From: Euglena gracilis
Lineage: Eukaryota; Euglenida; Euglenophyceae; Euglenales
Reading direction: 5' to 3'
NCBI GenBank assembly: GCA_039621445.1
Contig: CP154957.1
Span: 1,296,504 to 1,360,503 of the forward strand
Length of the DNA stretch: 64,000 nt
The notes under the pieces were generated by a model. It was not told the origin of the DNA and made no database searches. It was given only the letters and a program-made list of their open reading frames with translations. Positions within the stretch are counted from its first letter, which is position 1. Each line of letters begins with the position of its first letter. A program made the translations under genes and the position numbers. Below, one piece after another: positions 54,910 through 64,000 of the stretch.

Positions 54910-57900
54910 GCCGTAGAGGAATTTTGCCCAAAAAGGGGGTGGATCGGACCACCAAAGGGGGCTCCGTACCACCCCTTCCCCCCCCCCCCACAATACCCTG
55001 CCCCCCTCCCTTTGCCTGCAAGCCCTGCCAGCATTTTGTTTTTGCGACACCAATCTTCGGTGCAGCTTGACATCCTTTGTTCTGAGCGCACCATCGCTGC
55101 TTTTTGTCGTATGACTCCCCTTCGCAGCTCACCTCACAGAGCAGATTGGCTTTCCCTGCTGAACTGGCAGAGCCACATTGCTTCCCACAGTGGCAGACAA
55201 TTTTTTTTTGACTGGTGCTGCTTCCTAAATGCCGGCAGAGTCGCTGGCAGCACCAATAAACGTGGTCCCTTGTAAAGTTTCTTCCACGCCAGGAATCAGA
55301 AGTTTTTGGAGCAAATTTTCAACCCCTGGAACCAACCCACCCCTCAAAAACTGGTTTCAGGTATCTTGAAAGTGGTAACACATGTATTTTGACGAAACAA
55401 ACCTGCCTCAAAACCTTTACAGCCTCCTCAGAGCAACGGCCAGGGGCTCCACATTTTTGTCTCCCAAGCTCGCCCAAATCCAAATGAGACTCCAGTGGTG
55501 ACTCTGCCAGAGTATTTTGCTTCAAAATTCCTGGGGGTGGGTTCGATCCCCAAATTTCGGCCCATATGGCCAAAAACCACTCGATTTTGACCATGTCTTT
55601 GTCTTTCTTTTGTTGACCTTTTCCCGGGCCAGCGGCAGCGGGGACGATACCGCAAGTCTTCAACACTCAAGCCAGCTGGGAACTCCAAGAAAAAAACCAG
55701 TCAGTCACCTCCCAGGGCGTCAGAGGGCAGGGAGGAAGCCCACCTCTGAGGATTGGTTGTGTAGGGAAAGAAAAGTGTGCACCCAAAAGCTGCAGCTGAT
55801 CTCATGTGCGAGTCTATGGCTTTGATAGATCGGGATAACACCTGTCGCGGCGGTGTGGATCACGGACCAACCAAATGAAGCGTCTCAAAAGGCCACAGCC
55901 TTGCCTTTCTTTTTCCGACCCTGCTCTGCTATGGTCCCATTCGCTTCCCTGTGTCTCCTTTGCCCACCTCTCCCCGACCCCTGTTCATACGCAACCTGTG
56001 TGTCGACGCGTGAAAGCGTTCCTCGTACGGAACCGATTCCTTTCCCCTCCCCCTGCCAGCCTCCCATGTGAATCTCGAGTTGTTTCTGTGAGATGGAATG
56101 CCAGCAGGGCACTCGTTCTGCTGATTTTGGTCCAGATCCACCAGCCCAAAATGGAGTTAATTGCGAGGAATTTTGGAAGGACCGGCTGGAAAAAAGGTGC
56201 TGGCTGAATAAAAGCTTCTGGCTTAACCCTCCCCCCTGCCCAGGGGATGGGGTCCCAGCCCAGCCGCCCAAAACGGCCAACTCCAGTGGGGTTGGGATTT
56301 TTCACCCAAAATTTTTTCAAAAACCTGATCTTTGACCTCTGCCAACTCTTTTTTCAAAGAAGCCGGCGTTTTACGTGGAAGAAAGTAGACCTAAATTTTG
56401 TTTCAGCAACCCCCCCGGTGTTGGAAGAAATGGAAAGGGTAGAGAATTTCCGTCATTTTGGCGATCCATTTCAGTGGCATAGTTTCTTAGCACTTGCAAA
56501 TGCGACTGGTCCGAAGCCAACCTCTGGAGGTGGCCTCGAGGGAATCACTGCTTTGCAGTGAACCAGGGAATTCCTAATGCCGCAAAGAACCCTCCCCCCA
56601 GATTCCAGACATCCAGCATTTTTTCCAGGCTCCTAGCCGGGCTGTGGAAACAGATAGTTTATTCAAATTTATTTAATTAATGATGGTTAGTGTGGATGTT
56701 TCTAATAAAGTTTTGTGTTTGTTTGTTTTGGTTTGGTTTGTTTTCTGTCATTTACCAACCCATCCGTTTTTAATTTTTCTATCATTCATTTGTTTGTTTG
56801 TTCATGCATACATTCCAAATATAATTCAATACCTGTTTGTGTTCATATTTTATTTCTACAAAAGCGATATCAGATCATATCACAGAAACGTGCCCATCCC
56901 ATTCCCCATTGCTTGCTCATGGCCTGTCTGTGGGAAGGAGCCATCTGGAGCCTGCGCCATTGTGACCCAAAGGCTGCCCTCCAGGGGGCAGCTCCAGCGA
57001 CAGCGAAGTGAGACGTTGGGGTGCGAGGCGCGCAGGCCTTTGTTGCCCCACACCACTTCCCCTAAAAAGTATCCAGTCAGATAATGAGGTGTGGTTTATT
57101 TTTTGTTCGTTTTGTGTTTGTTCTGTTCTGTTTTGTTTTGGTATGTGGTGTTTGGGGGGATCATTGCGTCACGGCAGTTTCAAAGATCTCTTGGATAAGC
57201 AAGTATCAAAAGCGGTGGAAGGAGGGCCAGGGATGGCTGAAGACGGATAGCCTCAGATTGAAGACCAAAGTGGAGTGGAGCATAGGTTGAAGCGTTGTTT
57301 GAGCGCAATCAACTGTGCAGCAACACATTTCTGTATTAATTTTTTTCAATTCTATTTTAAAAAGTGTTTTCAATTTTTTTATTTTACCTCCTTATACAGG
57401 GAATCAACAGACAGTTGTCGTTGATACACCCAGTCACATTTTTGCAATTGTCTGGGAAAACATTGCCCAATATTCTGAAATTGTTTTGGGGAAGCAAAAG
57501 TATTTGGTCCTGTTTGTCAACATGACATGAATTTCTTTCATGTTTCAAATTTGGTGACTAAAAAATGTTTCGAACAGCACCAAAAAGACACAATTGGACA
57601 ATTGGGTACCCCCCCCCCGGGCGTCCATTTCTTTCGACCGTCTCCCCCCCCAGTTGGCGCTCCAAAGGAAGGTGTCACCCAGATTTCAGTTGCGAGGCGC
57701 CGATTTGGCCCAGGGGGGGGGGGGGCAGGGATGCACTCATTCAGGACACCAACAACCCCCCCCCCTGACTCGTTGGCCGGCTATTGGAGTCATCTTAGCC
57801 CCCTCACAGTTAACCCCCCCCTCAGCCTGTTGGGGCCAACATGGTCCGGGCCAGGCTGCAAGGGGATTGCTGAAAATCGCATGGGTGGTGAGGATGGGGG

Positions 57901-58924
57901 TGCGGGGATCGACCCACCTCCTCCCCTCCCCCCGTTCGCCTGGGGGTGGGGGGTCGAACACATCCAGGCCTTCTACCCTTCCATGGCCTCCGGGGCGCCA
58001 TTGTGAATGCCCGCCAGGCTTGCCTTTTGCCCCCACGCCGCAGCCCCTCTCCCTCCCCTCTGTTCCTCAGGACTGCAGGTCCCTGTGGTGCCGCAGAACC
58101 AACCACCAGACCAGCAGACCCACCGTCGCCCCGCGAACAGGTTTGAGTGAAATCTTGGTATGTACGAGAGTCCGGATGGTTTTTTTTGTTTTTGTCGTTT
58201 TGGGTGAGTTTGTTGTTTGTTGATTGTTTGTTTTTGCTGGTTCGCTGATAACGGCCAGGATGAAACGGAATTCATCTTTCAGATGATCAAGCCGCAATCA
58301 ATTTGCCATTGTGATGCTCAACGAGTGAAAAGCAGACAGGGAATCTCAGCATGGGAATGGCCCTTCAAGCAATGGCAAGCAATGTGTCGTCTGAGGAGAT
58401 TGTCTTGGATGTCTTTCTGCGCTCATTCTGTCTTCAATTGTCGCGCACACACATATATGCATGCCACATAACATACCGTATCAGCCAAGAATTATATTGC
58501 TTTTTGACTGTGTATTGGCTCCTCCAGACTCAACTGTTTTTTCTGGTTCTTAACTGTTTTTTCTGGTTCTTTGCGTCAAATCGGAGCTGGAAAATGGATG
58601 GTGCTTTTTTGGAATGCTTTGCAAGACCGTGGATGCATTGTGTGCAGGCAATCTTTGCCGGGTTTCAAGCCGAAAATCACATACAAACATATGAAATCCA
58701 AAGATAGTTTTTTTTTTAAAAGGTCGGACCGGCATGAAAGGAGAAAACTTTACATTTCCTCGCTGAAAACGCGGCAGGCTTAATGTTGGAGGTCGCACCA
58801 CCCCCCGTTCCCGGAACAGGAAGAGGGAGGAAGGGACCAGGAAGACGGAGGACAAGGACGGCTGGCGCGTTTCTGCGCGTGGGAAGTGTCCCTCCCATTG
58901 AGCCTTTGTCCCGGACATCGGTAA
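54910..58924. other. Region without recognised gene
   Basis: Less dominated by C/G-runs than the rest. Scattered open frames under 160 codons occur on both strands, none with a recognised motif, and no exon-like GC3 segment could be linked. 58795-58920 contains AGAGGGAGGAAGGGACCAGG text similar to the terminal region of the adjacent DIRS-like element, so an older related insertion is likely there. Confidence 0.5.
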
Positions 58925-58987
58925 TCTCGCACTCCCTCGAGGCAAGCCGAAAAGGGAGGAAGGGACACCGAGGGCGAAGCACAAAGA

Positions 58988-59088
58988 CATTGTGAGGCCA
59001 TGCCTTGCTCGCCGGCGGTTTGTTGTGTGATTGTTCGCTGCGCTGGGTTAGGTGGTCCCGCTTAGTGCCGCCTCGCCGGAGTTGGCTG
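58988..59088. repeat. DIRS inverted terminal repeat (element 3' side)
   Basis: CATTGTGAGGCCATGCCTTG ... CGCCGGAGTTGGCTG, the reverse complement of 63563-63665 except for a short A/T-run versus GCC difference. Confidence 0.9.
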
Positions 59089-59221
59089 CATTGTCTCCGA
59101 CGTGGCGACCATGGCGCTGTTTCTTTCTGTGGGGGGTCCCCCCCCCCCACCCCCCCTGGCCCCCATCTTCTGACCGAGGGCGTTTGAAGACAAATTTTCG
59201 GATATGGGTGGGGGGGTCGGG

Positions 59222-59329
59222 CTCACAATGTCTTTGTGCTTCGCCCTCGGTGTCCCTTCCTCCCTTTTCGGCTTGCCTCGAGGGAGTGCGAGACACCTCG
59301 GGCTCCGCACTTTGCCATTGTGAGGCCAG
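59222..59329. repeat. DIRS internal complementary region
   Basis: 59222-59293 is the exact complement of 58925-58995. From 59291 it continues as the complement of the other element end (63653-63690). The two parts overlap by AGA at 59291-59293. Confidence 0.9.
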
Positions 59330-60384
59330 ATTGTGCACTGAAAAAAGGGGGGCCAGGGCATTCTCCAAAGAACCTTGGGCACCATGTCTTTGATAATGGG
59401 CTGTGAAAGCCTCCACCCCCTTCCATTGACCAATTTCACAAACTTCTTGGGCAGAAAGGCCCAATTTTTTTAGCAAACCAACCCCTGCCCCTCTGGTGGA
59501 GTGGGGTCCCCAAACCTGGGGGGGTACCCCCTGTTTGGTCAAAAAGTCTTTGGTGATAGAAGCAATGGTATCTGCCTTAATGGCTTTGTAGGGGGGTTTT
59601 AACGTAATTAAAAGGGGGCCCCCAGGTTTCATAAAGAAACGTGTTGCTGCCACATATGCCATAATTAAATGAAAGGGGCTGATTTGGGGGCACTGGGGAA
59701 TGGAGACAACTCGCTCCCACTTGTGGAGTTTTTGACCTTTACGTTTAATTTTGATGTAGGGTGCCCCCCCCCCAACACACTGGTGGTTCTTTGGACCTGT
59801 GCCAAATCAGAACTTCTGTATAAGCAGAGGATTCGTGAACAGAAAATGAGTTGTGTACGCAATGCACATATATCAGAGGGCAGGGGGGACTGTGCCAGCC
59901 CCAGGAGGATTGGGAGGGGATCCCAGAATGCACCATATTTCTCCAAATTTTGGTTCCAAAGCCTTTTATAAGGTGCCAACATGGCATGGAACCTCAGGCC
60001 TCCAAAGCCAGGGATCAATAGCATAGCACTGTATGCATTGCGTGCTTGGGCCTTTGAAAATTGAAATAGTTGAATTAAAGCGTCAACCACTTGGTCAGTG
60101 GTGGCTTCAGGGGGGGGTACCCCCATTTTGTCCAAAATTACCCATAAAAGCGTAAAAGCGCTTTGATAACGCTTTAAACTGGGGTTTCTTCCCAGGAAAT
60201 CGTTAATGGTCGAATTTTGTACTTGTTTCCCCTCCAAAATTTGCCTGAGCAAATCATGCAAAGCAGGGGCCACCTGGGGGGTGGCATTTTTTCCCCCCTG
60301 CAATTGGTGAACATACCCTTGTAAGGGGTGATTTTCAGGCAGGGGGTCCCTGGTACTTTCATTTTTATTAACTGGGGCCACCAT
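59290..60384 (-). CDS. Tyrosine recombinase of the DIRS-like element (frame change at C-run)
   Basis: Integrates the circular cDNA by site-specific recombination (established for DIRS elements). The first catalytic Arg lies in LYRSSDLAQ (about 59800-59825). The HxxR box is PHSTRGAG (about 59490-59510), followed by GQWK (about 59425) and the nucleophile Tyr in TAHYQRHG (about 59395-59407). The part with the first Arg is open in the frame that stops at 59665. The part with HxxR and Tyr is open in another frame from 59662 and upstream. The natural reading crosses between them at a run of ten C (59764-59773): upstream TTSVLGG, downstream PYIKIKRKGQKLHKWERVVS. So either the run length differs in the active copy, or this copy is broken. 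The start Met at 60384 is a guess; the 5' part overlaps the end of the larger ORF. The frame runs on into the internal complementary region. Confidence 0.8.
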
Positions 60385-63300
60385 GTGGCTGAATCCCAGT
60401 AGGGGGTGACCATCAAAACTTTGGCTTGTGGAAACATTCTTAATCTGGGGAGAAATTTTTGAATTACAGACCAGGGGGGGTTTGCATAAAGTCCCCCCAT
60501 GTTGTCCAGTGGACATTGCAATGCATCCACTGCTGTGGCTTCCCAGTGGGGCCACCTGGCCACAAATTGTGGCAGTTTTTTGTTGCCTGGTGAGGCAAAA
60601 AGGTCTGTTTTCATGTTTATGTAATTTTTGAACTGCTGACTCAGCCATTGAAAAAGTTTGGGGTCCAGGGAATAATCCCCCCTGTCCATCTCCCACCTGC
60701 TTATGGGGTCTGCCAGGCATTCCTTTGATGGGACCCACTTTACTTGCAGGTTTATGTTGTGCTCCATGCACCATTTGAAAAAGGGCCTTAGCATGGAATT
60801 GAAGGGGTCTTTTCTGCCACCCCCCCCCTTTGTTAAGTAATAGTAAATTACTTGATTGTCCACTGACAGGGATACATTTTCTCCTGGCTGGCTGAGGCTT
60901 TGAACTGTGCTTATTGCTGCACTTAATTCTTTGACACTTATGTACAAAATGGAGTTTTCCCTCCAAAATTCTTGCACAATTTTGCCTGTTCGAATGTCCA
61001 GCCCCCCCCAGGCATGGGTGCTGCTGTCTGAGTGCAACTCCCTGGTTGCACTTTGGGGGAAGGGTCTGCCCCCCCAGGTGTCCAGCAGAATTTTTATTTC
61101 CCTTAATTGGTCCTTTATTCTTTGGGAAATGGGATGTTTTGAGTCCCAAAGGGCTGTGGAATTTTCCACCAAAAAATTTGCCAGGGCATCCGTAAAGGCC
61201 CTTAGAAAGGGCAAGGCCATTAGATTGCATCTGATTTGGCCCAAAATGGCAGCCAGTTGCCTTTTTGACATGTAATCTTTTTTCACCATTTTTCCCAGCT
61301 CCTTTTTTACTGTTTTTATTTTCTGGGGGGGCACCTGTAATTTTCCCTCTTGGAAGTTTAGTTGAAATCCAAGATGATTTACGATTTGGGTGGGCTCCAG
61401 GGTGGACTTTTTCACATTGATTTTGAATCCTGATTTGATTAAATCCCTGACCACTGTGTTGAGGTGATTTTGTAAGATGTTTTGTGTTGGGGCCACCAGT
61501 AAAATGTCGTCCAGGTAAATAAATACCTGGATGCCACTTTTCCTCCACAGTTTTTCGAATGTCTTCATTACTGACATAAAAATCTGGGGCATTACATTCA
61601 GGCCAAAACAGCCTGCCTGGAATTCCCAGGTCTGCCCCCCCACCTGATGTCTTAGAAATGGCCTTAGGGCCTGGCTCACTGGGATGTGGAAGTAAGCATC
61701 TTTTAGGTCTATTTTTGCTGCCCAGTGGCCTTTTTGCAAAACTGGAAAAATGTGCTGGATGTGATCCAGCTTGAAAGGTTTCACTTGGAACTTTTGATTT
61801 ATTTCCCTGCAATCGCTTATTAGTCTCCATTTTGTCTGTTCCCCTTCTGGTTTCGAAATCAGAAACCAGGGGATTAGGTGCTGGGTGGTTGAATCCCTCA
61901 CCCTCTTTACGGATCCAGATTTTTCGTAATCCAGCAGTATTTTTTCTGCTTGGTGCAGGTTCAAATTTGCCCTGGGTTTTGGGTGGGTGGACAATTTTGG
62001 TGGGTTTACCCAAGGGGTTTGAATGCCATCCCTGATTAGTTGACATGTTGTTGGGGGGGCATTTTTTCTCCACCATTTCAGGCTTTTTTGTAGCCTTTGA
62101 TGGAGGGGGGTGTCTCCCCATTTTTCCTCCATGGAATTTATTTCTTGGATTAGATGATTTTGGGGGGGCTGGGCTGGGGGTGCTGGAAATTTTTGGCTTT
62201 TTTGCAGCCTTTGATGGAGGGGGGTGTCTCCCCATGTTTCCTCCATTTTCTGGATAAGATGATTCTGGGGGGGCTTGGTTGGGGGTGTTGGACATTGCAC
62301 CCCTAGGTCCCCTAGGGCTTGGGCCCTTGGAAAAAGAAATTTTTTCTGGGGGGATGTGCATGCACTCTCTCCCTCTCTGCTCACCTCTCTGGATGATCTT
62401 GTTGTTGGAAGACATACCATAAGGCTTAATGCCCCTGTTTGGCCTATCTGGTCTTCTCCATGTTGCTGTCGTTGGTTGACATACCATAGGGGGGCCTCTG
62501 TGGGTCCCCCCCTTGATTGAACCATCGGGAATTGAGAAATAATTGCTGGAGGGGTTCCTGCCCCTCCCTCCAAAAGGGCCACTGTGGGTCCCTTTTCCTC
62601 CTGAGGCTGGGCCATTGAAAGGGCCACTGTGGGTCCCTTTTTCCCCCTTTTTTGGCAGAGGGCCTCTGTGGGTCCCTCGGGGATTTCTCCAGCAGCATTC
62701 TTAGCTTCTTGGTGGCCACTGTGGGTCCACCCTGCTGGTTGGGGATGATGCCCTTTAGCTTCTTGGTGGCCACTGTGGGTCCACCCTGCTGGCCTCCAAG
62801 GCCTCCATGTATAAATCTTTTTCCATAATCCATCTGTTGGTCTTCCAGGCCTTGATTGCTTCTTGGCCTCCAACCCCACTGGAAATCTGGGGGGGCTGCT
62901 GTGGCCCCCCCTTTTCCCCTTGAGAGGGGCTGTTGTGTAAGATGAATTGGGGGGGTTTGACAGACCTTTTCTGCCCCTTCCTGAGGGGATTTGCTTGTAA
63001 AATTGGCCCCCATGGCCCCTGTAATGGTGACCTCCTTGGCCTTGATTCCATCTCCCCAGCCTTTGGCCAAATTGCGTACAGGCTTGGGGGAAAAGCCCCT
63101 GATCTGTGGGCTTTGGATGTCCAATGCTGAAGTATTTTGGGCCTCCATGGCCCATCCTTTGCCCACTGAGGGCTTGGGCTGACTTCTGTTTTCTGGGCCT
63201 TCTGGCCACAGTGGTCCAAGGACCGTGGCCGTCACTGGGGGGGTTTTTGTGGGAAATTTCTGGGGTGGGGGTCTGGGTGGGAAGAACGGCCACGGTTTGC

Positions 63301-63413
63301 CACGTGTCGACCGCATCTCCAAGTTCTCCAGCTGCTGCTGCGGCCTCTGCTCCAAGACGTCCGCGGCCATGAAATTCCAATTTCTTCTCAAATGCATTGC
63401 TCATTGAAGTCAA
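60174..63413 (-). CDS. Gag-like / reverse transcriptase / RNase H / MTase-like polyprotein
   Basis: 1079 codons, intact. Residues 1 to about 500 are a low-complexity Gag-like part rich in Gly, Gln, Pro and Thr. It has basic WTTVARRPRKQKSAQ and internal duplications: AGWTHSGHQEAK twice, PPQNHLIQ...WGDTPLHQRLQKS twice, GPTVAL repeated. Then come the reverse transcriptase (WRLISDCREINQKF, KIDLKDAYFHIPVS, and the catalytic YLDD near residue 632) and RNase H (LHSDSSTHAWGG near residue 793, ISVKELSA, SVDNQ). Last is DLFASPGNKKLPQFVARWPH followed by YANPPWS near residue 976, the adenine-methyltransferase-like module usual in DIRS elements (NPPW motif). The start at 63413 gives the longest frame. Synthesises element cDNA. 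A 940-codon frame on the same strand (59665-62487) overlaps it, but only that frame's C-terminal part is real (the recombinase). Confidence 0.9.
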   Translation of the reverse strand: MTSMSNAFEKKLEFHGRGRLGAEAAAAAGELGDAVDTWQTVAVLPTQTPTPEISHKNPPSDGHGPWTTVARRPRKQKSAQALSGQRMGHGGPKYFSIGHPKPTDQGLFPQACTQFGQRLGRWNQGQGGHHYRGHGGQFYKQIPSGRGRKGLSNPPNSSYTTAPLKGKRGGHSSPPRFPVGLEAKKQSRPGRPTDGLWKKIYTWRPWRPAGWTHSGHQEAKGHHPQPAGWTHSGHQEAKNAAGEIPEGPTEALCQKRGKKGPTVALSMAQPQEEKGPTVALLEGGAGTPPAIISQFPMVQSRGGPTEAPLWYVNQRQQHGEDQIGQTGALSLMVCLPTTRSSREVSREGESACTSPQKKFLFPRAQALGDLGVQCPTPPTKPPQNHLIQKMEETWGDTPLHQRLQKSQKFPAPPAQPPQNHLIQEINSMEEKWGDTPLHQRLQKSLKWWRKNAPPTTCQLIRDGIQTPWVNPPKLSTHPKPRANLNLHQAEKILLDYEKSGSVKRVRDSTTQHLIPWFLISKPEGEQTKWRLISDCREINQKFQVKPFKLDHIQHIFPVLQKGHWAAKIDLKDAYFHIPVSQALRPFLRHQVGGQTWEFQAGCFGLNVMPQIFMSVMKTFEKLWRKSGIQVFIYLDDILLVAPTQNILQNHLNTVVRDLIKSGFKINVKKSTLEPTQIVNHLGFQLNFQEGKLQVPPQKIKTVKKELGKMVKKDYMSKRQLAAILGQIRCNLMALPFLRAFTDALANFLVENSTALWDSKHPISQRIKDQLREIKILLDTWGGRPFPQSATRELHSDSSTHAWGGLDIRTGKIVQEFWRENSILYISVKELSAAISTVQSLSQPGENVSLSVDNQVIYYYLTKGGGGRKDPFNSMLRPFFKWCMEHNINLQVKWVPSKECLADPISRWEMDRGDYSLDPKLFQWLSQQFKNYINMKTDLFASPGNKKLPQFVARWPHWEATAVDALQCPLDNMGGLYANPPWSVIQKFLPRLRMFPQAKVLMVTPYWDSATWWPQLIKMKVPGTPCLKITPYKGMFTNCRGEKMPPPRWPLLCMICSGKFWRGNKYKIRPLTISWEETPV

Positions 63414-63562
63414 ATTTGAAATTTGATAATTGACTTTTGAGTTGATATTCGTCTGGTTCGTGTCCTTCTGGATATTGAATTGATATTGACTTCTTTTCTT
63501 GGTTCTTCTTCGTTCGTTGACTCTGTTCCTTTCTTCTGGGTGTCGAAGGGCAAGTTAAGAAT

Positions 63563-63665
63563 CAGCCAACTCCGGCGAAAAAAGGCACTAAGCGGGACCA
63601 CCTAACCCAGCGCAGCGAACAATCACACAACAAACCGCCGGCGAGCAAGGCATGGCCTCACAATG
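63563..63665. repeat. DIRS inverted terminal repeat (element 5' side)
   Basis: CAGCCAACTCCGGCG ... CAAGGCATGGCCTCACAATG, the inverted counterpart of 58988-59088. It lies about 150 bp upstream of the large ORF, so it probably includes or adjoins the element promoter. Confidence 0.9.
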
Positions 63666-63690
63666 GCAAAGTGCGGAGCCCGAGGTGTCT

Positions 63691-64000
63691 GGACTTCTCC
63701 CCGGGGGGACGGAGGAAGGTTCAGGTCGAGCTACGCAAAAGACCCTGGTGAGACCACGGCGTTGTGGTCTCGTGTTTCTCTGCGGGGTGTCTGCTAGCGT
63801 TTCGGGAGCGTCACGCGATTTCGCCGAAGGGGAAAAGTATTCCAGAGAGCACCGGCTCTTTACCAAAGGCCCCTCTTGATCCACACTTTGGCTCGGCGGG
63901 GCCTGCCGGCGACTCGGACTCCCACGACACAGGAAGGGGGAGGAAGGGACCAAGAGGGCGAAGCGCAAGAAGATGGTGATTCGCTCTCTCCTCACTGCAA
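63691..64000. other. Right flank, possible edge of another DIRS-like copy
   Basis: GGGGGAGGAAGGGACCAAGAGGGCGAAGCG at about 63936-63965 closely resembles GGGAGGAAGGGACACCGAGGGCGAAGCAC inside the element terminus (58955-58983). The rest is unrecognised, and the window ends here. Confidence 0.4.

Larger units (their letters stand above)
58925..63690 (-). mobile_element. DIRS-like tyrosine recombinase retrotransposon (about 4.77 kb)
   Basis: Minus-strand element. Inverted terminal repeats of about 100 bp lie at 58988-59088 and 63563-63665. An internal complementary region (59222-59329) consists of the exact complement of 58925-58995 joined to the complement of 63653-63690. This is the structure known for DIRS-1 elements, which replicate through a circle without target duplication. 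The join and both outer edges share the trinucleotide TCT (AGA on the element strand). Coding parts: a 1079-codon Gag-like/RT/RNase H/methyltransferase-like ORF and a tyrosine recombinase in two frames. There is no LTR and no DDE integrase. Apart from the frame change in the recombinase it looks complete and recent. Confidence 0.9.

Noticed and set aside
59665-62487. 940-codon minus-strand frame
   Set aside because: Two thirds of it overlaps the RT/RNase H ORF in another frame and is biased by it. Only the part below about 60384 encodes recombinase.
62444-63397. 317-codon minus-strand frame overlapping the Gag-like region
   Set aside because: A shadow frame. The continuous 1079-codon frame reaches the RT domain and carries the duplicated peptides in register.
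1-64000. rRNA, tRNA and spliced-leader genes
   Set aside because: No conserved rRNA blocks or tRNA cloverleaf seen by eye. The TTCGA-box repeats lack a full tRNA fold. A spliced-leader gene could not be recognised without a reference.

Overview
The window reads as nuclear DNA of a unicellular eukaryote, most likely a euglenid (inference). Two things point there. First, short GC3-rich exons carrying recognisable protein motifs are scattered through about 45 kb of non-coding DNA. Second, the intron ends that can be placed are not GT-AG. They are complementary to each other, with CAG, CTG or CAT at intron positions +4 to +6 pairing with CTG, CAG or ATG at positions -8 to -6. That is the published signature of euglenid 'nonconventional' nuclear introns. 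Six junctions fit it exactly and keep the reading frame: 4113-5116, 5201-6653, 14867-17210, 17269-24845, 38348-39517 and 39687-42448. Four more (11704-14755, 24985-28254, 42636-48242, 48451-49647) fit with a one-base offset or weaker pairing.

About 3.3-49.7 kb (+ strand): one very large, finely split gene. Read through these introns, the exons give a first PAS domain (exons at 4.0, 5.1, 6.7, 9.8 and 11.6 kb) and a second PAS domain (14.8, 17.2, 24.9 and perhaps 28.3 kb). A class III nucleotide cyclase homology domain follows (32.1, 35.3, 38.2 and 39.5 kb), then a GC-rich C-terminal part (42.4, 48.2 and perhaps 49.6 kb). Metal-binding and catalytic positions of the cyclase appear to be substituted, so it may be a pseudocyclase. 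Both ends of the gene are uncertain.

The introns hold most of the sequence. They contain many foldback elements that start with a C-run and end with the matching G-run, several of them multi-copy. They also contain two hAT-like non-autonomous elements with perfect 8-bp target duplications (21028-22233 and 30374-30926), arrays of GGCCAAAA / TTTTGGCC, long tetranucleotide microsatellites (TGTA, GGAT, GGAC), and a degenerate minus-strand mobile-element ORF cluster near 19.2-20.3 kb.

49.7-58.9 kb holds repeats and no recognised gene. 58925-63690 is an essentially complete DIRS-like tyrosine-recombinase retrotransposon on the minus strand. It has inverted terminal repeats, an internal complementary region, a Gag-like/RT/RNase H/adenine-methyltransferase-like ORF of 1079 codons, and a tyrosine recombinase ORF that changes frame at a ten-base C-run. 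The last 300 bases resemble the edge of a related element. No rRNA, tRNA, CRISPR array or bacterial-type operon was seen.
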